Translations under genes and position numbers: made by a program
In this document: piece by piece, positions 55,876 to 64,000 of the stretch
Position numbering within the stretch: the first letter of the stretch is position 1
Layout: the number at the start of each line of letters is the position of its first letter
DNA from: Crossaster papposus
Lineage: Eukaryota > Echinodermata > Asteroidea > Velatida > Solasteridae
NCBI GenBank assembly: GCA_037893245.1
Contig: JBAIAA010000103.1
Coordinates: 248,001-312,000 of the forward strand
Length of the DNA stretch: 64,000 nt
Reading direction: 5' to 3'
The notes under the pieces: generated by a model
The model's database searches: none
What the model was told of the DNA's origin: nothing
Seen by the model: only the letters and a program-made list of their open reading frames with translations

Positions 55876-56817
55876 ATGAACTCTACAGTGAATGAGGCAG
55901 TTGAATGGACCACTGAGACATCAACAGTGGGTTCTACAGATCCACTCCTTATCATCGGAAGCATTTTCCTGGGTCTGACAATCCTTCTGATCGTGGTTCT
56001 CAACCCGCTATGCCTTCTTGTTCTACACCGTGCCACTGACATGCAAGAGACGACCAAGTGGTTTATGGCTTCGCTCGCTGTTTCTGATCTCTGCACTGGG
56101 ATATTTGTCGCATGTCCGATGTTGCTAGTTTGGATAAATCATTTTAAATGGCTGTATGGAGGTTTTCTTTGTATAGTGTCAGGGATCGTGGGCCCAACGT
56201 TTTATACTCTCAGTTGCTTGTCCCTCATCCTTTTAACGGTTGATCGTTATATCGCCATCATATATCCACTGCGTTACACAAGTTTGATAACGTCTAGGGT
56301 GGCAAAAGTCATGATTGGTTCTTTGTGGGCGGCAACACTCACAGTGTATATCATCTGGTTTGGAATCCTGACAAAAAGTCAAGTAGATGACACTGGTTGG
56401 TGCGATGTTTCTTCTTGCAAGATTTGCATCTTTGCATACAACTGCGTATTTGGCGTTTCTATCACAATCATCCTGGTAGTTTACATTCGCATTCTCAAAG
56501 TGGCCCGACATCAAGCCCGGCGCATCGCTGCTCAAAATCCAATTAGAAACTGTCCGGACGGACAAAACGCTCCGCGGCCAGTCAGCACCAAGTCTGCCAC
56601 AACTGTGTTCCTGATAACTGGCACAGTGTTCATCTGTTGGACACCTTCCTTCATTACCATGTTGTTATATGCCATCAAGCTAATTCCAATTAACTGGGTG
56701 ATCTTGGCACAAATTAGCTTCTTCACCAACTGCTGGCTGAATGGCTTCATCTATTACTGGAGGAACAGGGAACTACGCCAAACCCTGCATGGCATGGTAT
56801 TCTCATGTTGTCACTGA
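55876..56817 (+). CDS. Rhodopsin-like GPCR, unit C (intronless)
   Basis: A 313-residue class A receptor, MNSTVNEAVEW at the start and FSCCH at the end. Seven TM segments, DRY, CWTP and NGFIY as in units A and B. ECL2 is one residue longer (TGWCDVSSCKIC). Other differences are TM2 outer end (PMLLVWINH), ECL1 (KWLYGGF) and TM7 start (INWVILAQIS). The leader is shorter than in A and B but keeps GTAGCCGATGAAACCTGGCA and the overlapping uORF. A TM2 variant KWFMASLAV is unique to this copy. Confidence 0.95.
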   Translation: MNSTVNEAVEWTTETSTVGSTDPLLIIGSIFLGLTILLIVVLNPLCLLVLHRATDMQETTKWFMASLAVSDLCTGIFVACPMLLVWINHFKWLYGGFLCIVSGIVGPTFYTLSCLSLILLTVDRYIAIIYPLRYTSLITSRVAKVMIGSLWAATLTVYIIWFGILTKSQVDDTGWCDVSSCKICIFAYNCVFGVSITIILVVYIRILKVARHQARRIAAQNPIRNCPDGQNAPRPVSTKSATTVFLITGTVFICWTPSFITMLLYAIKLIPINWVILAQISFFTNCWLNGFIYYWRNRELRQTLHGMVFSCCH

Positions 56818-57775
56818 CTATCCACCTATCTGTAAGTTGTTCCTAAAACAGACCGTTGTAACTGGTAACATTTTACTTTGATTGATACCAAATCAAAGAG
56901 GTTAAAGGGATCGTATACGTTTGATAATTGGAACCCACTGTTTGTTTCAACCCTATATCTATAGATATACACCATAAAAGTAACCTGATAAAATTTCATG
57001 TCAAAAAGTGGTAGCGATTTTGAGATATTGTCTGAAATGTGGCGCTTTTATGTCCAAGCAGGAAGAATAATCTGCATTGGAATACACAATCTGAGAAACG
57101 CCACTGCAGTAACGCTTCTCAGATTCACATTTACGGGGATAAAAAGTGATATCTTTTTCCATAACCGCAGTACTTCGAAGTGAAAAGTTTCTAAAAATGC
57201 ATTATACTATCCAAAGCTGCTGTACTTCTTACCAAGTAAGTTTTGTTTGCGATTAATTTTTGGAGTAATTACCAAACGTATACGACCTCTTTAAGAAGGA
57301 AGTCACTTCATAAGGAAGTTGGCTGCTCCGAAGGGACATGTACATGTCATTCATGATTGTTATTGTGTTTTGGCTTTATCACATATATTACTTTAAATTT
57401 CCTTTAAAGTGGAAAATGAGAAATGTACAAAAAAGAAAATGTACTTAGTCATTGTGTACCTTTTCTTTGGGTAAAATGTGGTGGTAACTATTTCCATTTT
57501 GAATATTGATGTCAACACATTCTTGGAGTTTTCAAATGAGTCTGGACTACTGTTGCAAAGCTTAGAAACTTGATGAATAACATGAACATTACTAAAATGT
57601 CATAACAAATCAAATATGATTGAATGTATTTATTCAATACATTCAGCTGGCAGACATTGGTGAGCAGACACAAAAACAAACAACCTGGGACTTTGTATCT
57701 TATAATACACAAATAAACCACAAGGGAAACTCACTAGGTAAATTTGCATACATTTCCGAAGTGAACAAAGAAATT

Positions 57776-57851
57776 GGCAAGGCGGGACTCAAACCTGCAA
57801 CCTCCGGATTACCGGACCGGCGCTCTACTAACCAACTGAGCTATCTTGCCC
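57776..57851 (-). repeat. tRNA-like element, unit C
   Basis: The most complete copy of this type. On the minus strand GGGCAAGATAGCTCAGTTGG...GCAGGTTTGAGTCCCGCC...TTGCC has pairing outer ends. The anticodon arm gives a 5-bp stem with only a 4-nt loop (TCCGG-TAAT-CCGGA), so it is unlikely to be a functional tRNA. Confidence 0.6.
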
Positions 57852-59339
57852 TATGCTTGCTGTATCTCAAATTGTCAGTATCTTTAAGTTCAAAGGGTGC
57901 TAGTCAGAAGTCAAAACTGTATTTAATGCAGAGTTGGGCTAAGAAGAAATAGAAAATATTATAACTGTATTATATATTATAACTTATTTACTTGATGAAA
58001 TCCACCTAGTAGAAGTGTGATTTGGATTTAATTACAGAGCTTTTGGGGTTCAGAGAACTTTTGACCAAAGGCCAATTTAGAAGCTTAGGGAGCTGCTATT
58101 TGCTAAGCACAACAAAAAGTAATGTATATTGTTTGTGACTGTGTTCAACTGGTTTTTGCTTCAGCAGCATAAAAGCACATGGAGTTTTGACTGTAATCAA
58201 TTTTTACTGAGTAAGACTTTTTAGTGTATATGTAGGTCTGTGAAATAGGCACCGGAGCTACGGGACTGCAGCAGCGGACATACGTTGGAATACGTTGGGA
58301 TACGCTGTGTGGCATTGATATCTTTAAAAGTACAATTACATTTGATTCATGTATTTTGGTGTATTTGGGAGTGGAATAGTTTAGAACAATTTAAATCATG
58401 TAAATTATTTTTAAACATGAAAAATATGAAGTAAAAAAAGTGCCAATCAGACGTACACTGTAGCATTGACACCATGTAAGTTTGTGTTTTGTCAATACTT
58501 TAATACAATAATATGGAGAACTCACTGCATTTGTTTTTTAAAAGAAGCACTATGTAACACAGCAACACATTCATTATGGTAGTCAATGTCTAAATAGAGT
58601 AACACACTGTATCCCAACCTGCTGAAATGAACCCACATACAAACCATTACAAAAACCGGAAACAATCCCAAGATGGCTAGGCCAAGAAGCACCCAAACCA
58701 CAGACATATAAACACATAGACCACCAGTCGTGTGCACAAAACCGTGGTTGGAGAAAATATGGGCAAAAGACGCGTCGGTGAATGTCTGCACGTAACAGGT
58801 AACGCATGAGTTCTACGCGCCTATTGCGCAATGCCATCGCATGTGCGTTTAATTAAATGTGTACAGTATCTTTTGTTCAACGAACAACGCACCGCGCGCG
58901 TTTTACGTTCTGTGCGCATACTGGGCAACGCGCCCAACACAAAAATGGGCCTAAAAGTCACAAATCACAAAATCACAAAATTATCATGTAGTTTTGAATA
59001 GGACCTGGCGGTATATGGGTTTATGTCTGGGATCCACACGCATTCACTGCAGTATTTATGTATTGTATAAATTGTAAAGAATTATTTTGTGTGATTTTGA
59101 TGTTGGTTGAGAAAATCAACAAAGCTTTGTGTTGAAATAAATAAATAAATTGCAAATATTGTATCATTATATAGAACTCTACACACTTTTGTTTCGTTTT
59201 CTGAGTGTTGGTCGGTTCCACTATAAACACACAAACTTTGGTTAACTTTTTCCATCCTGTATTTATAGGTTTGTAGTTCAAAGTTTACACAACAGAATTT
59301 AGATTCAGAATTCAAATACAGATATTTAGTGAATCTTAC
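57852..59339. other. Unit C spacer
   Basis: Homologous to the spacers in A and B. No conserved reading frame. Confidence 0.4.
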
Positions 59340-59409
59340 CTCTAGATCAGCCCTGCTTCTCAGACCAGATGGTGAATAGTCTCTTAGGAGGAAAGCTTAT
59401 CAGGCTGAC
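59340..59409 (-). pseudogene. KIF16B: KIF16B/SNX23-like PX exon 2, unit C (14-nt deletion)
   Basis: Same acceptor and donor as the unit B exon, but 70 nt. Loss of 14 nt after SEK removes AITKR and shifts the frame into a stop (QG*). Upstream it reads VSLISFPPKRLFTIWSEK. A dead exon. Confidence 0.65.
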
Positions 59410-60563
59410 CTGCAGTAAAAAAAATATCAACCAATCATTTCAAACACGCAATGGGTTAACTACTTCTTCCCCCCACCCCCAAGTCTCTCCCCCCCCCCCC
59501 CCTCCCTCCCGACTGACCAATTACAATTATTTACATAATGAAAAAAAATCTGATTATTTCAGGCTTTCAAGCAAACCCAGCTGAGATCACATTTTTATGT
59601 TTCCCAAGCACAATGAGTAAACCCGAGGCCTTATTTAAAAAATTTAACAAAAATTAATGTTATGGCTTGCCCAGGGTAAAAGGTCAAAGTTTATTTGCTT
59701 GACCTCATACTAAAATGTGGGGTCCGATGCCTCATAGGTCCCACGCCTTGTAAAACTGACAAAATCTTATCTCCCAACCAAATAAACGTTCATATAGGTC
59801 CGACAACTCATTATGTATTCCATAATCAGAGTCAGTAAATAAACCTGATTTCAGCCCATCATCAGTTTAATTGGCCGCCTACTTCTTTTTCAACCCTCAT
59901 AAATGTCACCAGACTGATTAAAAACAGAGAAACAGGAGAGAAGAGAAAGATACACAAAATGTTCATTAAATATGGTTATTGTTGTCACTCACAAAAGGTC
60001 TTTATTGCCTGCATACCCAAATGTTGTCAGTCAACTTGTGGAGATATTACAAAGTAAATGGTGACAAGTATTGTTGGACAAATAGGGTTATATGATTGGG
60101 AAGCCTGCAGCGTACGCTTTCATATAACAGAGATCTATAGCCCCACCCGTTTTGGAGATATGACATGTTTGCTTATATTGATTACTTATTTGGAGTTCAA
60201 GTCACACAACTGAGAAAACAGGCATCAAACTAGCTGGCTCTGTTGTATAGTAGAACAACAGAATGATGCACACAAAATGATATATTTTTTTCTCCTTTAA
60301 TTATCAAAATCAACATTTCTGTGAATGAAACCTGAAACTGTAGGTACTAAAGATGTCATTCATGAAAAACAAAAATTAAGTTTTTATGAAATGCTCTTTC
60401 TTTCAATGTTGTGACGGTCATTACATGATAATGCACAGCGCGACTTAATACACTTTTCTTTCAGTTGTGCATTTTAAGGGGTGAATTTGTTTTAGTCTAC
60501 AACTGCACAATGCCAACTGTGCTGATGAAAAGTGGCTCAAAGAAAACATTAGGTCATGTTCGA

Positions 60564-60677
60564 ATTGTTGGCTTTGGCTGTGACTTCGGCCGTTGCTATG
60601 CTATTGCTAAGGGCGGACAATGACCACCCATAGCAACAGCATAGCAACGGCCGAAGTCACAGCCAAAGCCAGCAATT
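60564..60677. repeat. Hairpin element, unit C
   Basis: ATTGTTGGCTTTGGCTGTGA + CTTCGGCCGTTGCTATGCT is matched by its complement after a ~33-nt loop (arms ~38 bp, nearly perfect). Confidence 0.85.
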
Positions 60678-61337
60678 ACGACACAGCCTTATTTTTATTA
60701 CCTCTACCAAGGAGGTTATGTTTTTGCCGGTGTTTATTTTGTCTGTCTGTCTGTTTCTCAACCGGATTACGAATAAAAAACGAGGAATTTTAACAAAACT
60801 TGGTGGGTAGATATAGACCGGCAGCCCACGGACATTTGGTTAGATGAACTAGGTACCAATATCTGACTATGGGAGTGTGTAGGGGGTCACCTGAAATGAA
60901 TGGAAATGAGAGTCTGCCAGGTACCACCAGCTGCCTGTACCCCTGGGGGACCCCAAAGGGGTCAAAAACTGGGTACTAAATAGTTGAGCGAGGAACCACT
61001 AAAAAATGATGCCAAATGAACAAGTTGAGTTCATAGAGTACAAAATGGGTTACGACAGACGAAAAGACCGCTGCACTACACGTACCAGACACCCCAAACA
61101 TGGACCCCCTACATGTACGTCATTTTCTGTGGCTATTTTTCAAAAAAAGGGGGCAAAAAGCGAAAACTGCTATATATTCAAGCCAAAATGAACACCAATT
61201 ACCGTTTTGTAGTCCCTAACGGTGAGTTGAATCTGAGAAAATATCCACAATGTTTTCAAATGATAATAAATTATGTTTTATGTATATCACTTTAAAATTA
61301 ACAAGCCACGCCACTTTTAGGGGTTTCCCTGATTTTA

Positions 61338-61637
61338 AGTAGTACGCATACAGCAAAATGATTGTGCTAGATATCCTGTAATTAATCCAAAAAATATAAT
61401 TTTATAAAGACAAATTTGCGATCGCCGGCCATCGATCGCGAAAAAACAAAAATAACATATAAAGAATAAATGCTCGACGGTTAAAAAACGATCGGTGTTT
61501 CGTGCTTTTCTCGGCATCCATGATTGTAAAACTTCGGACAGGTCAGTTAAATTATAATTACTGAATAAATACAACCCAACAAATCTACCCATTCATAATA
61601 ATTCAAGCAATTACTAATGGTGTACCTTACCTTTAAC
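61338..61637 (+). repeat. TTAA MITE family 1, 5'-truncated, unit C
   Basis: Same truncation point as the unit A copy at 31709 (AGTAGTACGCATxCAGCAAA). Confidence 0.75.
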
Positions 61638-62201
61638 CCAGATCTGGAATCTGGATCACCTTGACAGATTTTTTAAAGTGGTTGTGGTTGGGTGACATTT
61701 GCCAATTGAGGGCGCTATCTGAAAGCCCTTTTATTACTAGTTGGTATTAATTATATTTGGAAAAGAGTCGTATTTCATTTAAATGAAGAGTAACAGACAC
61801 ACAAACAGCGTGTAGTCGTGTTGACACAACGACCAAAGTTCCCCTATTGTGTTTCCCTTTGTTCCAGTACTTTGTTCCTTTTTCTGGAACGAAGTTGGGA
61901 GGGGGAGGGGGAGGGGGAGGGGGAAGGGGGAGGGGGGGGGGAAGGGGGAGGGTGGTCAGTTGGACAATTGATCCACAGCCAAGCAATGAAAAGTCCTGTC
62001 CAATTGACCACCTACTTGGTTCCAGAAAAGGTCCCTGGAATGAAAACTACTATCGGATGATCTTGGTATCAATTTAATCTAGAAAGACTCCCCTCCCAGT
62101 CCATCCAAACTAGTTTTTCTAGTCGAAGGGAACTGGAAATAGGTCGTTCCGTAGGTTTTAATTTACCACCCTGTCTAAAAAGACAACAAGTGGCCCTATA
62201 A

Positions 62202-62484
62202 CATGAATAATTGGAGGAATGTACAAGGCGAGTTTTGAGCTAGTATCTACCTATACTTCAAAAACATAGTGGGCATCCCAGCCATGGCCCCGTAACATGA
62301 ATACTTGGAGGAATGTACAAGATAAGTTTTGAGCCAGTATCTACCTGTACTTTAAAGACATAGTGGGCATCCCAGCCATGGCCCCGCAACATGAATACTT
62401 GGAGGAATGTACAAGGTGAGTTTTGAGCTAGTACCTACCTGTACTTCAAAGACATAGTGGGCATCCCAGCCGTGGCCCCGTAAC
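62202..62484 (-). repeat. Triplicated exon-intron boundary, unit C
   Basis: Three 94-bp units. The right-hand copy is the real exon 1 end; the other two lie in the downstream intron, each with a GTAGATAC-type donor. Confidence 0.9.
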
Positions 62485-62552
62485 ATGTGTTGTGGAAAGC
62501 TAATAATAATTGGGTCAGGCAGCATCTCTGTGTGTGGTGTAATTAATGAAGA
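62439..62552 (-). CDS. KIF16B: KIF16B/SNX23-like PX exon 1, unit C (intact)
   Basis: A 114-nt exon, 38 codons, phase 0 at both ends, with acceptor TTTGCAG and donor CAG|GTAGGT. It reads HTEMLPDPIIISFPQHML then RGHGWDAHYVFEVQ, matching the start of the KIF16B PX domain (DPIKISIPRYVLCGQGKDEHF then EFEV). It is the only complete copy of this exon, but its downstream partner in the unit is frameshifted. The rest of the kinesin (motor, FHA, coiled coils) is not in the window. Confidence 0.6.
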
Positions 62553-63283
62553 CTGCAAATAAAAAAGATCAAAAGATTATAAAAATCAATTCTGAGATAG
62601 AGAAAGTCCCTCTTTCGAAAACACATGATTCAAAGAGATCCCAACCTGCTTTTTTATACAAATAATGTTTTGAGTTTGAAAAATGTCACGAAACAAACTA
62701 TCTGTATTTGGGTTTGAATTTAGCGTTTGTCATACCAATTTTGTTTGTTTTGGGATTTTATTACATTACGGATATTCTTCTGAGTGGAAATTGAAAAGCC
62801 CGTAATGTCAGTATTCATGGGTAATATCCGTTAAAGTGGGAGCAAGGTAAACAAAATAGAAAAAGAGTAGGAAATGTAGGAATAGGAATACTTGAAAGCC
62901 TGGGAAAATGGATATAAGGAAAACTCCAAGTACTTACAGTGGAGTATCTCCTCTTTGGTGGTGAGTTTTGTTGTAGGAGTCCCTAATGTAACTCACGATA
63001 CGCCAGACGTTCAGACGGTCGCCGTGGAAGAAAGTGGTGGACTTGACGACCGGTTAAAGATCCAGTAAAGTCAAACCCGGCATGAGGGGATAGGTAGATC
63101 AAAGACAAAGAGAGCACACAGAGGGGAAACTGTAAGAACTTGAAATGCACGCGATAGACAAACAGTTCTATGATTATAATTATTTACTGAGTTCAGGTTA
63201 GTATAAGTATTAAAGATGCCGGCGTGTAAAAGTTCTTACAAACTTCTATTTCAGTAAATTTTAACAAGGAGACCAGAAAAAAA

Positions 63284-63330
63284 ATGTCTAAAAAGCGAAA
63301 CTCGTCAGGTGCAGTTCACTCAGACTATGG
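63284..63330 (+). CDS. Possible short start exon MSKKRNSSGAV..., unit C
   Basis: Counterpart of 53174-53220: MSKKRNSSGAVHSDY followed by GG|GTAGGT. Differences between the copies do not break the frame. Confidence 0.2.
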
Positions 63331-63794
63331 GTAGGTTTCGTCGTTTTAGACTGCACGACCTACCCCATAAGAACTTTTACGTGGTGTTGGAGAGAGAGAG
63401 AAAACCAAGTGTAAACATAAAATTATCTTGCAGTCGGTCAAATTACGTTATAGCGCTGGTATGCCATGCTCTTTCTCATATTATCACCATGCATGATCGA
63501 GATTTATGCATATACCGTAATTTCCTGCGGTAAAGCCGCGGCTTATCTGACTTTCTAGACCACAAAAACATCGCCGCGCCTTATCTTTCGGTGCGCCTTA
63601 TATGATGTCGCTTGATTTCAAAGTGACGGTCTTTGTGTGAAGAATTCTTTGAACGCCGCAATCTTACTCAATAATGCGGTCAACCAATTAGCCCAACTCT
63701 CCGGACATTGTGACCGTGTTTCCATTAACAATGCCGCGATGTGTTGATCCCCTACGACCGTACATGTATGTGATTTAGCACTCGGCAGCGTGCG

Positions 63795-63930
63795 TAGTCT
63801 TGTTTGCAAGACGTTTTTCGCGATGCGGGGCGCCCTCTAACGTACGCCGTAGACCACGCGCGAATTACCGCATCGGCGGCCTACACGCGCTGCATATACC
63901 GCGATTAAGATCGTCTTGCAAACAAGACTA
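63795..63930. mobile_element. Short MULE-like MITE with 9-bp target duplication
   Basis: 136 bp with perfect 19-bp terminal inverted repeats TAGTCTTGTTTGCAAGACG/CGTCTTGCAAACAAGACTA, flanked by CAGCGTGCG on both sides (63786-63794 and 63931-63939). A 9-bp duplication is characteristic of Mutator-like elements. Confidence 0.9.
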
Positions 63931-64000
63931 CAGCGTGCGCTGCATGACGCGTACAACAGCGATAAAAAGCTGGCCCGTACTATGTGGCCTTTTTCTAAAC

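Larger units (their letters stand above)
54036..63470 (+). repeat. Tandem segmental duplication, unit C
   Basis: Starts within the homologous stretch of unit B (about 41035, TGATGAAxTGTGCCTTGATC). It lacks the two insertions shared by A and B (23981-type MITE and 24631-type element) and continues to about 63470, beyond which unrelated sequence follows. Confidence 0.85.

Overview
The window looks like nuclear DNA of a marine invertebrate deuterostome, most likely an echinoderm. Genes are split by GT-AG introns, single-exon rhodopsin-like GPCRs occur in tandem, and the DNA is AT-rich and packed with short inverted-repeat elements, tRNA-derived repeats and decayed transposons. The echinoderm call is an inference from gene and repeat style, not from a marker gene. 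No bacterial or phage features, CRISPR arrays, or convincing functional tRNA or rRNA genes were seen.

0-11.8 kb holds parts of two conserved genes in divergent orientation. On the minus strand, four exons (5427 down to 1226) belong to a jouberin (AHI1)-like ciliary gene that runs off the left edge. On the plus strand, two exons (10895-11267 and 11586-11719) encode most of a von Hippel-Lindau (VHL) homologue. The introns and the intergenic space are filled by a tyrosine-recombinase relic (120-470), a 700-bp fold-back element (2509-3208), facing minisatellite arrays (3.9-4.7 kb), a 1.69-kb element bounded by inverted 18-bp repeat arrays (7862-9547) and a ~100-bp minisatellite (9840-10470).

11.8-21.7 kb is repeat territory: nested MITEs, a second tyrosine-recombinase fragment abutting a 5'-truncated, frameshifted Ty3/Gypsy pol remnant (15150-17229), and dispersed repeats.

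21.7-63.5 kb is a tandem array of three diverged paralogous units: A about 21.7-34.2 kb, B about 37.8-53.3 kb, C about 54.0-63.5 kb. Each carries one intact intronless GPCR gene on the plus strand (25787-26734, 44811-45749, 55876-56817). 3.5-4.5 kb further on, each carries minus-strand exons that resemble the PX domain of kinesin KIF16B/SNX23. The PX exons carry different lesions in each unit, so none of the three has both exons intact, while all three GPCR reading frames are open. Unit-specific insertions with empty sites in sister units show recent transposition: a 1.24-kb fold-back element, a 428-bp MITE, a retroposon with an (ATT)n tail, and a SINE itself interrupted by a Harbinger-like MITE. 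Unit A is followed by a decayed Mutator-like transposase gene (34.15-36.12 kb).

The most interesting biology is the local GPCR expansion, with divergence concentrated on the extracellular side, and the decaying KIF16B-type exons carried along with it. I found no evidence for a wholly new molecular system. All gene identities come from reading translated sequence and have not been checked by database search.
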